Assembly: GCA_022452285.1 (NCBI GenBank)
Contig: JAKUNG010000019.1
Span: 1-64,000, forward strand
Source: Terriglobia bacterium
GTDB lineage: Bacteria; Acidobacteriota; Terriglobia; Versatilivoradales; Versatilivoraceae
Direction of reading: 5' to 3'
DNA: 64,000 nucleotides
Shown in pieces: positions 17,972 through 27,697 of the stretch. How positions within the stretch are numbered: the stretch's first letter is position 1; every line of letters starts with the position of its first letter. A program made the translations under genes and the position numbers. The notes under the pieces were generated by a model. That model searched no databases and was not told the DNA's origin. It was given only the letters and a program-made list of their open reading frames with translations.

Positions 17972-20485
17972 TTAGTTTATAGATTTTCCTATCCATCGGA
18001 GACGGATTACAAATTTTCGAGGCTGTCGACCAAACAGGTTGAGAAATTCAGGAGAAGACAAATTATTATTAACTAGGCTATAGTTCGGTCGGTTGGTAAT
18101 ATTGTCAATTCCAGGTCTAAGTGACCAAAGATTGCCCATGAAAGCAAACTTTCTTTGGATATGAACATTGAGATTAAAGTGTCGAGGAAGTCGCCAGGAG
18201 TTTATCTGACCTACTTGTCGACCGTCATCGTTGTAGCTGCTGAAAGGAAATCCATCTCGCCATTCAGTAAAGTAAACGATAGAAGTTTTTTTTCCGATTG
18301 GAAATAACCCCCAAGATACAATTCGGTGAGGAGCATCCCAGGCAAGTCTTCCAGCAGTATTAGAGAAGAGCATGGGCTGATCTGTATCAAAATTCAGAGC
18401 AAAATTAGAATAAGTTCTAGAATAAGTATAACTGGCAAACCATCTGTGGTCGCCAAACAAAACTTTACTGAGTGAAAACTCAATAGAGTCATAATCCTCT
18501 TTTTTGAAATTATTCAATTGATAAATCGTAGCTCGACTGGTTTGAGAGAGCTGAGAATTTTCAAGCACACTAGTTGCAATAGGAACATAAGTATAACCAT
18601 TGTCCATTCTTTTCCTTAGGTAATTAATATTAAGGTTAATATCTTTAGAAAGGTTCTGTTCCATACCGAAGCTAAGGTTTTGGGTTCTAGGAATTGTAAG
18701 TAGGCCCTTATCCAAGGTGAAGAAAGTCACTTGAGGTAGTCCTGCTTTTGTTATTCCATCCTTAGCGAAATTCGTGAAAATTGAGTACTGATCTAGATGT
18801 CTTGTGAATAGTCGGAAGTAGGTAGTACCAGGAATTAAGCCAAACCCAGCAGAGAATTTGGTGTTGTCAAAACTGCTAGGCATATAGGCAAAACTAAATC
18901 GAGGTGTTATGATCCCTCGAGATACTATTTGATCCCTATCCCAACGAATGCCAGCTTCAACAACTAGTCGAGGCTGAATCGCCCACCGATCTTGAAGGTA
19001 AGCTCCTGTCTCTAGATTTGATTCTTTAAATGTCCCATTACCTCCGAAAGAAAATTGGCTAGCTTGACTGCCATCTGTACGATAGTAGTTTATTTTTGTA
19101 CGATTTATATCTTGAAAATATCTAGAATAGTTGAGGTTAAGGCCTATTTTAAGTTGATGTTGGCCTAACAAATGTTTGGGTGGAAGAAATAAGTTTGACT
19201 GCCATTGATCTCGATTTCCTTTGTAAAGAGAATCGATGGGAAAATTTCCAGATCTTCCAAATGGAGTTAACTGATATGGCGATTTACCTTGGGGCACCTT
19301 TCGATTAACTGAGCGATAAGCAGCATATCCGAACTCTAAAATGCTATCAGGAGAAAGAACAATCTGATCTTTTACATTAAAAAAATATCTTCGAGCTCGC
19401 TTATCTAGGGTCGTTTCTAGTGGATTTAGAGGGCCAAGATTTGATTTTGGGGCATTTAGGTAATCCATGACAAAGCCTGTAATTAAGGTATTTCTTGGTG
19501 TTATTTTAGTTTGTATACGGAGACTGTTATTGACAGCCCAAGAGACATGCCGATCTTGTCCTACTGGTAATTCAGGAATTAAATCTTCTTTGTAAAGTAA
19601 GTCAAGACTATTAAAGAACCACATGCGATTTTTTATAATTGGTCCAGAAAAAGTATGACGCGGTCGCCAATCACTAAATCTTGGTCCTCGTGTAAACTCA
19701 ATTCCTGGGAAGAAATTAGTAAATTGTTGTTTGACTTGTTCATCTCCCATGCGAGTTTGGATAAACATTGTACCTCCACTCCCTTTTCCAAACTCTGAGG
19801 AATAACGCCCTGAAAATAAATCTAGTGATTTTACTGACTCCACACCAAGACCCATCTCGAGTTTTCCTGAAGAGGGATCCGAAAGAGTAAATCCGTCCAA
19901 TGTCCAGTTAACTTCTTCTGCTGAACTCCCGTGAAAGTGAACATTTCCATTTATATCTCTTAAAACTCCAGGTAGAACAGCAGCCATACCCTTGATGCGT
20001 AGTTTAGGAGACTGACTCAAGGGAATAGAGTCGAGCTCTTCATTCAACAAAGCTTGAGACATGGAAATTTGTTCAACTGAAAGATTATCTTCAGGATAGA
20101 CATCAATTGTGACGATAGAATCATTAAAAGGGATTAATTCAATCCTTACAATATTTATGCCTGTAATGAGGTCAATGGCTTTACTCTTAATTTCATGAAA
20201 ACCAGATCGATTGACTTTGAGAAGGTATTTCCCCGGCTGATTAAGGTTAAAGGCAAATGATCCTTGCTCATTTGATTGTCCTGTTACAGATATACTTGGG
20301 TCATCTATGCCTGTGATTATGATTTCAGTATCATTTAAAGGACTCTTGTTTGCCTGGTCAAGAACTGTACCACTTATAACAATCTGACTTATTGCAGGTA
20401 CTGCCAGTATGGTTATCTGTAAGAACAGAAAAAGTAGTAGCCGACTTAATAGCTTTTTCTTGCTGGTCTGTTTAAGATATTTCAT
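17972..20485 (-). CDS. TonB-dependent receptor, Oar-like, with carboxypeptidase-regulatory domain
   Basis: The 837-aa protein has a signal peptide (KKKLLSRLLLFLFLQITIL, then cleavage near VPAIS). A carboxypeptidase-regulatory-like beta-sandwich follows (ISGTVLDQANKSPLNDTEI, about residues 36-110), then a plug region with VHFHGSSAEEVNWTLDG and FSGRYSSEFGKGSGG, then a long beta-barrel. The C-terminus IRLRWIGKSIN lacks the usual terminal Phe. Such outer-membrane proteins import large or scarce nutrients using ExbBD-TonB. No substrate-binding partner is next to it, so the ligand is unknown. ATG at 20485 is preceded by AAAGG on the minus strand. Confidence 0.85.
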   Translation of the reverse strand: MKYLKQTSKKKLLSRLLLFLFLQITILAVPAISQIVISGTVLDQANKSPLNDTEIIITGIDDPSISVTGQSNEQGSFAFNLNQPGKYLLKVNRSGFHEIKSKAIDLITGINIVRIELIPFNDSIVTIDVYPEDNLSVEQISMSQALLNEELDSIPLSQSPKLRIKGMAAVLPGVLRDINGNVHFHGSSAEEVNWTLDGFTLSDPSSGKLEMGLGVESVKSLDLFSGRYSSEFGKGSGGTMFIQTRMGDEQVKQQFTNFFPGIEFTRGPRFSDWRPRHTFSGPIIKNRMWFFNSLDLLYKEDLIPELPVGQDRHVSWAVNNSLRIQTKITPRNTLITGFVMDYLNAPKSNLGPLNPLETTLDKRARRYFFNVKDQIVLSPDSILEFGYAAYRSVNRKVPQGKSPYQLTPFGRSGNFPIDSLYKGNRDQWQSNLFLPPKHLLGQHQLKIGLNLNYSRYFQDINRTKINYYRTDGSQASQFSFGGNGTFKESNLETGAYLQDRWAIQPRLVVEAGIRWDRDQIVSRGIITPRFSFAYMPSSFDNTKFSAGFGLIPGTTYFRLFTRHLDQYSIFTNFAKDGITKAGLPQVTFFTLDKGLLTIPRTQNLSFGMEQNLSKDINLNINYLRKRMDNGYTYVPIATSVLENSQLSQTSRATIYQLNNFKKEDYDSIEFSLSKVLFGDHRWFASYTYSRTYSNFALNFDTDQPMLFSNTAGRLAWDAPHRIVSWGLFPIGKKTSIVYFTEWRDGFPFSSYNDDGRQVGQINSWRLPRHFNLNVHIQRKFAFMGNLWSLRPGIDNITNRPNYSLVNNNLSSPEFLNLFGRQPRKFVIRLRWIGKSIN

Positions 20486-20908
20486 GGAGGACCTTTAGCT
20501 CTCATTGTGAATCGAGAACAAAAAAAGGTCAATGCAGTCATGGTTACAAAATTAAAATTTTTGGAAGAAATTCTGGATTTTTCTGTTAGATTGTTTGTCT
20601 AGTGTACTCCAATTAACTATAAGAAAGTCATTTGCATTACTCAGAATAGATAGCATGTTCTCAAGTCTAACCTCACCTACGAAGGTATTCTACTTGTGTT
20701 AGCTGGTGATTAAAGCTTTGAGGAAAGTAATGATTCTATTCTTTTTGTTCCCTATGGTGTCATCAGTCTAAAAGGATTTGTCATTTATTTTTTTCATGAT
20801 TCAACAATACAATCTAAGAATAGACCTTGTCCTAAAGCCATGGTAGTTTATCTTTTAAAATAGTTCTTCTTCAAGTTAATCTAATTTCTAACAAATAAAG
20901 GAGTTACT
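20486..20908. other. 423-bp divergent intergenic region
   Basis: AT-rich region between the TonB receptor (minus) and the cyclodeaminase-like gene (plus); it must hold both promoters. I see no ORF, RNA gene or long repeat. GAGGAAAG at 20717-20724 is a chance likeness to the RNase P core. Confidence 0.5.
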
Positions 20909-21880
20909 GTGAGTCAGCAAAGCTTGCTTTATCTGTCCAGACAAGATGTCGAAGAAATTAATCTTCCTATGATAAAGATTATAGACGCTTTAGAAGCTAT
21001 GTTTTTTGAAAAGGGTAATAATAAAGTAGAAATGCCTCCTAAACCTGGAATCCATACTGAAAAAGATTCTTTTATTCATGCTATGCCCGCATATATACCT
21101 AGTCTGGGAGCTGCAGGAATGAAGTGGATTTCGGGATATCCATCTAACCAAGCTAAAGGCCTTCCATATATTACGGGTCTCCTAATACTTAATGATCCTA
21201 GAACGGGTTTCCCTTTAGCTGTTATGGATGCTACTTGGATTACAGCTAAAAGAACTGGTGCAGCTACAGCTGTTGCAGCTAAAAAATTGGCACGAGTGAA
21301 TAGCTCAACTGTAGGGATTATTGCTTGTGGTGTTCAAGGCAGGAGTAATCTGGAAGCTTTAGCTAGTGTATTCAAGATTAAAAACGTAAAAGCGTATGAC
21401 CTCTACCCAGAAGTAGCAAAATCATTTTCACGAAATATGGAACAAACTCTCGGAGTAGAAATTAAGATAGTGGATCATCCTAGAAAATGCATGGTTTCAG
21501 ATATAGTTGTTACTAGCGGTCCAATTTTGAGGGAACCAAATCCAGTTATTAAATCCGGATGGCTTCCTCAGGGAGCTTTTGCTAGTGCGGTTGATTTTGA
21601 TTCTTATTGGCAAGGTTCAGCTTTGTTTGAGGTAGATAAAATAGCTACTGATGATATAGATCAAATGGAATATTATCGAAAAGAAGGTTATTTCAAGGAA
21701 ACTCCGAAAGCTTATGCTGATCTTGGAGATATCTTAGTAGGCCGTAAACCAGGTCGAGAAAATGACCATGAACGAACGTTCTGTATTAATCTAGGTATTG
21801 CCCTTGACGATATGGCTACTGCTATAATGATTTATCGAGCTGCGAGAAAAAGGGGGATTGGCCGCGAACTTCCTTTTTAA
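20909..21880 (+). CDS. ornithine cyclodeaminase / mu-crystallin family NAD(P)-dependent enzyme
   Basis: The 323-aa product shows the family pattern: KPGIHTEKDSFIHAMPAYIPSLGAAGMKW, PLAVMDATWITAKRTGAATAVAAKKLAR, then a Rossmann segment with VGIIACGVQGRSNLEAL. Members include ornithine cyclodeaminase, alanine dehydrogenase (archaeal) and ketimine reductases. The substrate cannot be assigned from sequence alone. GTG at 20909 follows AAAGGAG at 20897-20903. It lies upstream of lipB and the 2-oxoacid dehydrogenase genes, 130 nt apart. Confidence 0.8.
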   Translation: MSQQSLLYLSRQDVEEINLPMIKIIDALEAMFFEKGNNKVEMPPKPGIHTEKDSFIHAMPAYIPSLGAAGMKWISGYPSNQAKGLPYITGLLILNDPRTGFPLAVMDATWITAKRTGAATAVAAKKLARVNSSTVGIIACGVQGRSNLEALASVFKIKNVKAYDLYPEVAKSFSRNMEQTLGVEIKIVDHPRKCMVSDIVVTSGPILREPNPVIKSGWLPQGAFASAVDFDSYWQGSALFEVDKIATDDIDQMEYYRKEGYFKETPKAYADLGDILVGRKPGRENDHERTFCINLGIALDDMATAIMIYRAARKRGIGRELPF

Positions 21881-22010
21881 AGTTATTTTCTCTTGTCTTA
21901 AGATGTTTCCAATTAATTTGTATAACCTTTCATTTGGGACACTTCTCAGTTAAAATGGAGTGTTTGCCGAAGTCATTCATGTTAAATCCCTTGTAGTTAG
22001 GTTTTCAGAG

Positions 22011-22760
22011 ATGTTAAGTCAGCTTAAAGGTGTTCAAAAATTTTTGTCGGTAGTTGAATCCGAAAAAGAAATAAGACCTCCTTGTTTGGAACTGGACATG
22101 GGAAAATATGATTATGATGAAAGCCTTGAACTACAAACTAAAATTGTTTCAAAAAGAAAAGAGAATATTTTCCCTGATTGTCTTCTATTTTTTGAGTATC
22201 CCCATATTTTTACCTTTGGACAAGTGGGTAAAAAAGAACACTTGTTAGTTGGCACTTCTGAGTTGAAGAGATTAGGGATACGTGTTCATCAAACGGGCAG
22301 GGGTGGAGATATTACTTACCATGGACCAGGGCAATTGGTTGCATATCCTATTCTTGATCTAAGGAGTTGGTATAAAGATGTTGGGCTATACCTCCGTACT
22401 CTTGAGAAGGTAATTATTGAGACATTATTTGATTTTGGCATTGAAGCAGAGCGTGAATTAGGCCTTACTGGTGTTTGGGTAAAAGGATTTAAGATAGCTG
22501 CTATAGGGATTAAGACTAGTCAGTGGGTCACATCGCATGGTTTGGCTCTTAATATCAACACTGACTTAAAGTATTTTAATTTTATTGTTCCTTGCGGTTT
22601 GTTTTCTAGGGGAGTGACGTCTATGGAGAAAATTTTAGGTAAATCGTTGAAGATTAAAGAAGTTAAAGATTCCCTATCCTTTCACTTTAATGATAATTTT
22701 AAGAGAGATCAACGGCTTACTGAAGAGGATACAGCAGAATCCTTGTATGCAGCCAAATGA
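22011..22760 (+). CDS. lipB: lipoyl(octanoyl) transferase
   Basis: LipB signatures are clear: LLFFEYPHIFTFGQVGKKEHLL, HQTGRGGDITYHGPGQLVAYPILDLR (catalytic-site region) and KIAAIGIKTSQWVTSHGLALNI with the conserved Lys. The enzyme moves octanoate from ACP to lipoyl domains. The frame is open from GTG 21960 (266 aa) and the ATG at 22011 gives 249 aa; both leave an extension before the core, and neither has a convincing Shine-Dalgarno. The following pdh genes encode its likely acceptor, the E2 lipoyl domain. Confidence 0.9.
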   Translation: MLSQLKGVQKFLSVVESEKEIRPPCLELDMGKYDYDESLELQTKIVSKRKENIFPDCLLFFEYPHIFTFGQVGKKEHLLVGTSELKRLGIRVHQTGRGGDITYHGPGQLVAYPILDLRSWYKDVGLYLRTLEKVIIETLFDFGIEAERELGLTGVWVKGFKIAAIGIKTSQWVTSHGLALNINTDLKYFNFIVPCGLFSRGVTSMEKILGKSLKIKEVKDSLSFHFNDNFKRDQRLTEEDTAESLYAAK

Positions 22761-22824
22761 TGATTTCGTTGTATTAGAAATAGCCGTGCAATAAATATAT
22801 ATTATAAAATTATTTCACAGACGA

Positions 22825-23859
22825 ATGAATAGTATGCAACTTGAACAACAAACCCTTCTCAACATACTGTATTATATGAAGTTGGCTAGAGAAGTTGAGA
22901 CTCGAATAGAACGCAAATTATTTCGTCAAGGAAAAATTGTAGGTGGAGTCTATACGGGACGTGGCCAGGAAGCAATATCAGTGGCTTCGTCAATTCAACT
23001 TGAGGAAAAAGATTGTATCTGTCCTTCCCATCGTGATATGGGTGCTTATATAATTCGTGGTTTGACGGTAAGGAAAATCCTAGCTCAGTATATGGGTCGT
23101 AAGACAGGTGTAACAGGTGGCAAGGATGCCAACATGCACATGGGTGATTTACGTCATAATATTGTCGCTTTCATAAGTATGTTAGCTGACACTGTTCCAG
23201 TTGCAACAGGAATTGCCATAGCATATAAGATGAGACGACAGCGCAATGTAGTTTTGTGTTACTTTGGTGATGGAGCTACTAGTCGTGGGGATTGGCACGA
23301 AGGGTTGAATTTAGCTGCTGTCCGACAAGTGCCGGTCATCTTTATTTGCAATAACAATCAGTATGCTTATTCAACTCCTCTGGAAAAACAGATGCCCATT
23401 AAGGACGTATCTATTAGGGCTAAAGCCTATAATATGCCAGGAATATCTGTAGACGGAAATGATGTGATGGCTGTTTATGAAGCTACTCGTGAAGCAATAA
23501 AATTAGCACGTGGTGGTGGAGGGCCGAGTTTGATTGAGTGTAAAACCTTTCGAATGACAGGTCACGCAGCCCATGACGATGCTAGATATGTTCCGAAAGA
23601 GCTCTTTCAGGAATGGGAAAAGAAAGATCCTATTTCAAGGTTAGAAACTTCTTTAATTGGGAATAAAGTCATCACAAAAAAAGAAGTTTATCAGATGGAT
23701 GCCCGCATTACTCAAGAAGTAGATGAAGCAGTAAATCTTGCAGAAAATGATCCCTTTCCAGATCCAGAGGAAACACTTCTTGGTGTATTTTCAGATCGAT
23801 CTGCTGAAGCACCACTATCTTTTGCTGAATCTTTCTTTTCTTCGAATCGGTGGAGGTAA
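22825..23859 (+). CDS. pdhA: pyruvate/branched-chain 2-oxoacid dehydrogenase E1 component, alpha subunit
   Basis: The 344-aa product has GGVYTGRGQEAISVA, HRDMGAYIIRGL and the thiamine-diphosphate motif GDGATSRGDWHEGLNLAAV ending in NNN. This is the alpha half of a two-subunit E1, which decarboxylates a 2-oxoacid. Whether pyruvate or branched-chain oxoacids are used cannot be decided by eye. ATG at 22825, alternative ATG at 22834. pdhB follows after 3 nt. Confidence 0.88.
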   Translation: MNSMQLEQQTLLNILYYMKLAREVETRIERKLFRQGKIVGGVYTGRGQEAISVASSIQLEEKDCICPSHRDMGAYIIRGLTVRKILAQYMGRKTGVTGGKDANMHMGDLRHNIVAFISMLADTVPVATGIAIAYKMRRQRNVVLCYFGDGATSRGDWHEGLNLAAVRQVPVIFICNNNQYAYSTPLEKQMPIKDVSIRAKAYNMPGISVDGNDVMAVYEATREAIKLARGGGGPSLIECKTFRMTGHAAHDDARYVPKELFQEWEKKDPISRLETSLIGNKVITKKEVYQMDARITQEVDEAVNLAENDPFPDPEETLLGVFSDRSAEAPLSFAESFFSSNRWR

Positions 23860-23862
23860 AGT

Positions 23863-24837
23863 GTGTCTACTGTAACTTACGTCGAAGCTATTCGCGATGG
23901 ATTGCGGGAAGAAATGTTGCGAGACCAAAATGTGTTTGTTTTAGGAGAAGATGTTGGAGTCTATGGAGGTGCATTTAAGGTAACTGAAGGATTCCTGAGT
24001 GAATTTGGAGAACAACGAGTAGTCGATACTCCACTTTCAGAGTCTGCTATTGTTGGTGCTGCAATTGGCGCAGCGTTAATGGGAATGAAACCAGTTGCAG
24101 AAATGCAGTTTGCTGATTTTATTTCGTGTGCTTTTGATCAAATTACTAATTTTGCAGCTAAGTGTCGATATCGTTGGGGTGCAGGGGTTCCTCTAGTGAT
24201 TCGTGGTCCTTCAGGAGGAGGCATTCATGGAGGTCCTTTTCACTCACAGAATCCTGAAATGTATTTTGTCCATACGCCAGGGTTAAAGATAGTAGCACCC
24301 TCTACAGCTTATGATGCAAAGGGCCTGATCAAATCAGCGATTCGTGATGAAGATCCAGTGCTCTATTTCGAACACAAGTTTCTCTACCGACGTATAAAAG
24401 AAGAGTTGCCAACAAAAGAGTATCTTGTTCCTATTGGATCAGCTGATATTAAAAGGTCAGGCAAAGACATTTCAGTTATTACATACGGGGCTATGGTGCA
24501 CAATGCTCTAGAGGCTGCTGAAGTGTTAGCCCAGGACGGCATTGATCTTGAAGTTGTAGATTTGAGAACTTTAGTGCCTCTGGACAAGGAAAAGGTGCTG
24601 CAATCAATTAAAAAGACCAATAAAGCTATCCTTCTCCATGAAGATGTGCGAACTGGTGGTTTTGCTGGAGAATTAGCTGCAATTATTGCTGAAGAAGCCT
24701 TTGAGCATTTAGATGGACCTTTAATGAGAATCACAGCTCCTGATACTCCCGTTCCATTTAGTCCTCCCTTAGAGAAATTCTTTTTGCCAAAAACCTCTGA
24801 TGTTATCCGTGTTGCTAGACATTTAGCAGCGTACTGA
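23863..24837 (+). CDS. pdhB: 2-oxoacid dehydrogenase E1 component, beta subunit
   Basis: The 324-aa product shows MSTVTYVEAIRDGLREEMLRD, VFVLGEDVGVYGGAFKVTEGF, VDTPLSESAIVGAAIGAALMG and HSQNPEMYFVHTPGLKIV, all typical E1-beta motifs, with the transketolase C-terminal domain after about residue 190. GTG at 23863 with GGAGG at 23852-23856, which lies inside the end of pdhA, so the pair is tightly coupled. Confidence 0.9.
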   Translation: MSTVTYVEAIRDGLREEMLRDQNVFVLGEDVGVYGGAFKVTEGFLSEFGEQRVVDTPLSESAIVGAAIGAALMGMKPVAEMQFADFISCAFDQITNFAAKCRYRWGAGVPLVIRGPSGGGIHGGPFHSQNPEMYFVHTPGLKIVAPSTAYDAKGLIKSAIRDEDPVLYFEHKFLYRRIKEELPTKEYLVPIGSADIKRSGKDISVITYGAMVHNALEAAEVLAQDGIDLEVVDLRTLVPLDKEKVLQSIKKTNKAILLHEDVRTGGFAGELAAIIAEEAFEHLDGPLMRITAPDTPVPFSPPLEKFFLPKTSDVIRVARHLAAY

Positions 24838-24859
24838 TTAATTTTTTTGGAGAAACCAT

Positions 24860-26089
24860 ATGTCATCTGATGTCATCATGCCTCAAATGGGAGAAAGTAT
24901 CTTCGAAGGGACTATAATAAAATGGTTAAAAGCTCCTGGAGAAAAGGTAAAAAGAGATGAACCACTATTTGAAATTTCAACTGATAAAGTTGACTCAGAA
25001 ATTCCGGCTCCTGCATCTGGAATTTTGAGGGAGATTAGATTTCAGGAGGGCGATACGGTAGAAATTAACACAGTTGTTGCTGTGATAGATGATGGTGAAT
25101 CCCAACAAATGAACCCTGAAGAAAAAACTCCTCAGAGAATAGAAAAGGACATTGCAATTGATTTGAAAGGTTCCGGGAATCAAGAAACTAAAAAACCGCG
25201 CTCCTCACCGTTAGTAAAAAGACTAGCTAAAGAAGAAGGTATTGACCTCAATGAAGTTGAGGGATCTGGTTTAGGAGGCCGTATAACAAAGGCTGACATA
25301 ATGAACTATTTATCAGAAAGAGAAAATATAGCGGAAGTCACCCGACCTCTTGTTCAACAAGCTCAACAAAAGGTGGAGGTCCCAACAAGAGTTTCAAGTA
25401 AAGATAAGATTGTACCAATGTCAGCTATGCGCTTGAATATTGCAGAGCACATGGTTGGCAGTAAAAGTGCCGCTGCCCATGTTACAACTGTCTTCGAAGT
25501 TGATATGACATCTGTTGTAAAGATTAAGATAAAAGAAACTGATGAATTTTATCGCAGTGAGGGAGTCAAATTGTCCTTTACTCCATTTTTCGTAAAGGCC
25601 GTTGCAAATACACTAGTTGAATATCCGGTGATGAATGCTTCTATTAAAGGGAATGATATTATATATAAAAAGGATATAAATATTGGTTTGGCAGTAGCTT
25701 TGACAGAGGGACTTATTGTCCCAGTTATTTTCCATGCCGACCAAAAATCTTTAATGGAGTTAGCTAGGAATACTACTGATATTGCAAATCGTGCTAGAGA
25801 AAAGAAACTAAATCCTCAAGAGGTTCAAGGGGGAACTTTTACCATTACAAACCCAGGTATTTTTGGAAGCTTATTTGGAACTCCAATTATAAACCAGCCA
25901 CAGGTGGCTATTCTTTGTATTGGAGCTATTAATAAGCGTCCAGTTGTAATTAATGATGCAATTGCAATACGGTCTATGGCCTATTTATCCCTTACTTTTG
26001 ATCACCGTTTAATTGATGGGAGTATTGCTGATGGGTTTATGTCCAGTCTTAAGAAAAGGTTAGAACTTTGGGAAGAAGAAAGTGACTAA
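24860..26089 (+). CDS. pdhC: 2-oxoacid dehydrogenase E2 component (dihydrolipoamide acyltransferase)
   Basis: The 409-aa product has one lipoyl domain with the modified lysine K43 in ISTDKVDSEI, an E3/E1-binding domain at about residues 113-152 (SSPLVKRLAKEEGIDLNEV, GSGLGGRITKADI), and the CoA-acyltransferase domain ending with TFDHRLIDG (H382, D386). A linker of about 35 residues separates each domain. No E3 gene is in the window. It starts with ATG at 24860, after TTGGAG. Confidence 0.92.
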   Translation: MSSDVIMPQMGESIFEGTIIKWLKAPGEKVKRDEPLFEISTDKVDSEIPAPASGILREIRFQEGDTVEINTVVAVIDDGESQQMNPEEKTPQRIEKDIAIDLKGSGNQETKKPRSSPLVKRLAKEEGIDLNEVEGSGLGGRITKADIMNYLSERENIAEVTRPLVQQAQQKVEVPTRVSSKDKIVPMSAMRLNIAEHMVGSKSAAAHVTTVFEVDMTSVVKIKIKETDEFYRSEGVKLSFTPFFVKAVANTLVEYPVMNASIKGNDIIYKKDINIGLAVALTEGLIVPVIFHADQKSLMELARNTTDIANRAREKKLNPQEVQGGTFTITNPGIFGSLFGTPIINQPQVAILCIGAINKRPVVINDAIAIRSMAYLSLTFDHRLIDGSIADGFMSSLKKRLELWEEESD

Positions 26090-26132
26090 GATTTTGCTCT
26101 AATGTTCTATTACATACTAGGTACAGTTACAT

Positions 26133-26705
26133 ATGGATGAGAAATCTATACAATTTAATAAGGTTGTGTCTGAACATGTTCGCGAAATCCTTATAGAGCT
26201 AGATGAAGACATAGGACGAGCTGGACTAAAGATGACCCCTCAAAGGGTAGCAGACAGTCTGAAATTTCTAACAACTGGCTACCATGTGAATCTTGAAAAA
26301 ATTATTAACGATGCTATTTTTGAAGCGGAATATGATGAAATGGTTATTGTGAAAAATATTGAAGTATATAGCCTTTGTGAACATCACCTTCTACCATTTT
26401 ATGGAAAGTGTAATGTAGCCTATTTACCTGACAAAAGAATCATTGGTTTAAGTAAAATACCAAGAATCATTGATGTTTTTAGTCGACGGTTACAGGTGCA
26501 AGAGAGACTTACCACTGAAATTGCATCAGCAATTGAGAATTACCTAGAGCCCAAAGGTGTAGGTGTTGTGATGGAAGCTCATCATCTCTGTATGATGATG
26601 AGAGGAGTCCAAAAACAGAATAGCCAAACAGTTACGAGTTGCATGTTGGGTCGATTTAAGACTGATAGTAAGACACGAAATGAATTTCTAGAATTCCTCA
26701 AATAA
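26133..26705 (+). CDS. folE: GTP cyclohydrolase I
   Basis: The 190-aa product has the zinc ligands C82, H85 ([13 protein letters not shown]) and C153 ([12 protein letters not shown]), plus [13 protein letters not shown] and [23 protein letters not shown]. It converts GTP to dihydroneopterin triphosphate, the first step of folate synthesis. ATG at 26133, 43 nt after pdhC. A hairpin without a T-run lies just after its stop (26708-26731). Confidence 0.95.
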   Translation: MDEKSIQFNKVVSEHVREILIELDEDIGRAGLKMTPQRVADSLKFLTTGYHVNLEKIINDAIFEAEYDEMVIVKNIEVYSLCEHHLLPFYGKCNVAYLPDKRIIGLSKIPRIIDVFSRRLQVQERLTTEIASAIENYLEPKGVGVVMEAHHLCMMMRGVQKQNSQTVTSCMLGRFKTDSKTRNEFLEFLK

Positions 26706-26761
26706 TATTTCAGTATTTATCTGTACTGGAAGTAGATCAACTAAAACTGATGTGCTGTAGT

Positions 26762-27682
26762 TTAATTTTTGGTGGCAATTTTTTCGATTGTTCGAATAAT
26801 AATTTCTCCAACAATTAGTAAACTTTTTACACTAATTTTGTCTATAGTATCTTGGGGAGTATGCCAGTAACGGTTGTTTTTTCCAAATTCATAATCAATG
26901 AGGTTTACAGAAGGAATTCCAGCTTTGAGAAATGGAATGTGGTCGTCAATTATAGTCTTAGGTGCAACAGCCAGATGGTTAGAATAGCCAAGTTCCATAG
27001 CAGAGTCCCAGACTAAATCCATTAGCCAGGTAGTTGATGACCTATCTCTTTCCAGAATTAAGTTTTTGTCTCCAACCATGTCAGTTAGAATCATTGCCTT
27101 GATTAGGCTTACTTGCCTACGAGATTTAAGACGTTCGACAAAATACCTGCTCCCATAGAGGCTATCCGTTGAGCTCCAGATTTTTTGAGCTTCTTCGCCA
27201 TCAAAAAAAACAAACCAAAAAGAAAAATTCCATTGTTGTTTTGAAAGAACTCGGGCTAATTCCAACAAAAGTCCAGAACTCGATCCACCATCATTAGCGC
27301 CCAAGAAAACGCCTGATTCCATAGGGAGGGTATCGTAGTGTGATGCAAGAATTATCACATCATTTGTTATTCCCTTTTTTGCCCGTGCAATGATGTTTTT
27401 CATGGGAATGTTTCCGTTGGGAGTTAATGCCAAGAAATTTTGGTGCTCGACATCTAGGTGAAGATTTTTAAGAGTTTTTGTGAGGTAGGCCTGAGATTTT
27501 TTTATTCCAGGAGAGGCGGGAGGACGTGGTCCGAAGCTGACTAGTCGTTGAACATGGGCATAGGCTTTTTCACCACTCAATGGACTTACTTCTGGGGTAG
27601 TTTGACTTAGACCAATCCCACAGTTCAAAAAAAATACAACCTGCAACCAATGAATAACTATTGTGTTTTTTTTATTAAACAT
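26762..27682 (-). CDS. secreted M28-family peptidase / glutaminyl-peptide cyclotransferase-like
   Basis: The 306-aa protein has an N-terminal signal or anchor (TIVIHWLQVVFFLNCGIGLSQ). M28 motifs follow in order: ASHYDT, GANDGGSSSG, FFDGEEA, LTDMVGD and a late DDHIPFLKAGIPSVNLID with the final zinc His. Order and spacing are closest to the glutaminyl-cyclase-like branch, which can be either aminopeptidases or cyclases. It is the last gene of the minus-strand run that starts with an ECF sigma gene, 15 nt after the upstream gene. Confidence 0.8.
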   Translation of the reverse strand: MFNKKNTIVIHWLQVVFFLNCGIGLSQTTPEVSPLSGEKAYAHVQRLVSFGPRPPASPGIKKSQAYLTKTLKNLHLDVEHQNFLALTPNGNIPMKNIIARAKKGITNDVIILASHYDTLPMESGVFLGANDGGSSSGLLLELARVLSKQQWNFSFWFVFFDGEEAQKIWSSTDSLYGSRYFVERLKSRRQVSLIKAMILTDMVGDKNLILERDRSSTTWLMDLVWDSAMELGYSNHLAVAPKTIIDDHIPFLKAGIPSVNLIDYEFGKNNRYWHTPQDTIDKISVKSLLIVGEIIIRTIEKIATKN

Positions 27683-27697
27683 TTTAAAAACTATGAT

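Noticed and set aside
20700..20760. RNase P RNA-like GAGGAAAG stretch
   Set aside because: The rest of the conserved RNase P core is missing and the context is AT-rich non-coding DNA.
24384..24866. 160-aa open frame on the minus strand opposite pdhB
   Set aside because: It lies fully antisense to a well-supported E1-beta gene and has no recognisable domain; its length reflects codon bias of the real gene.
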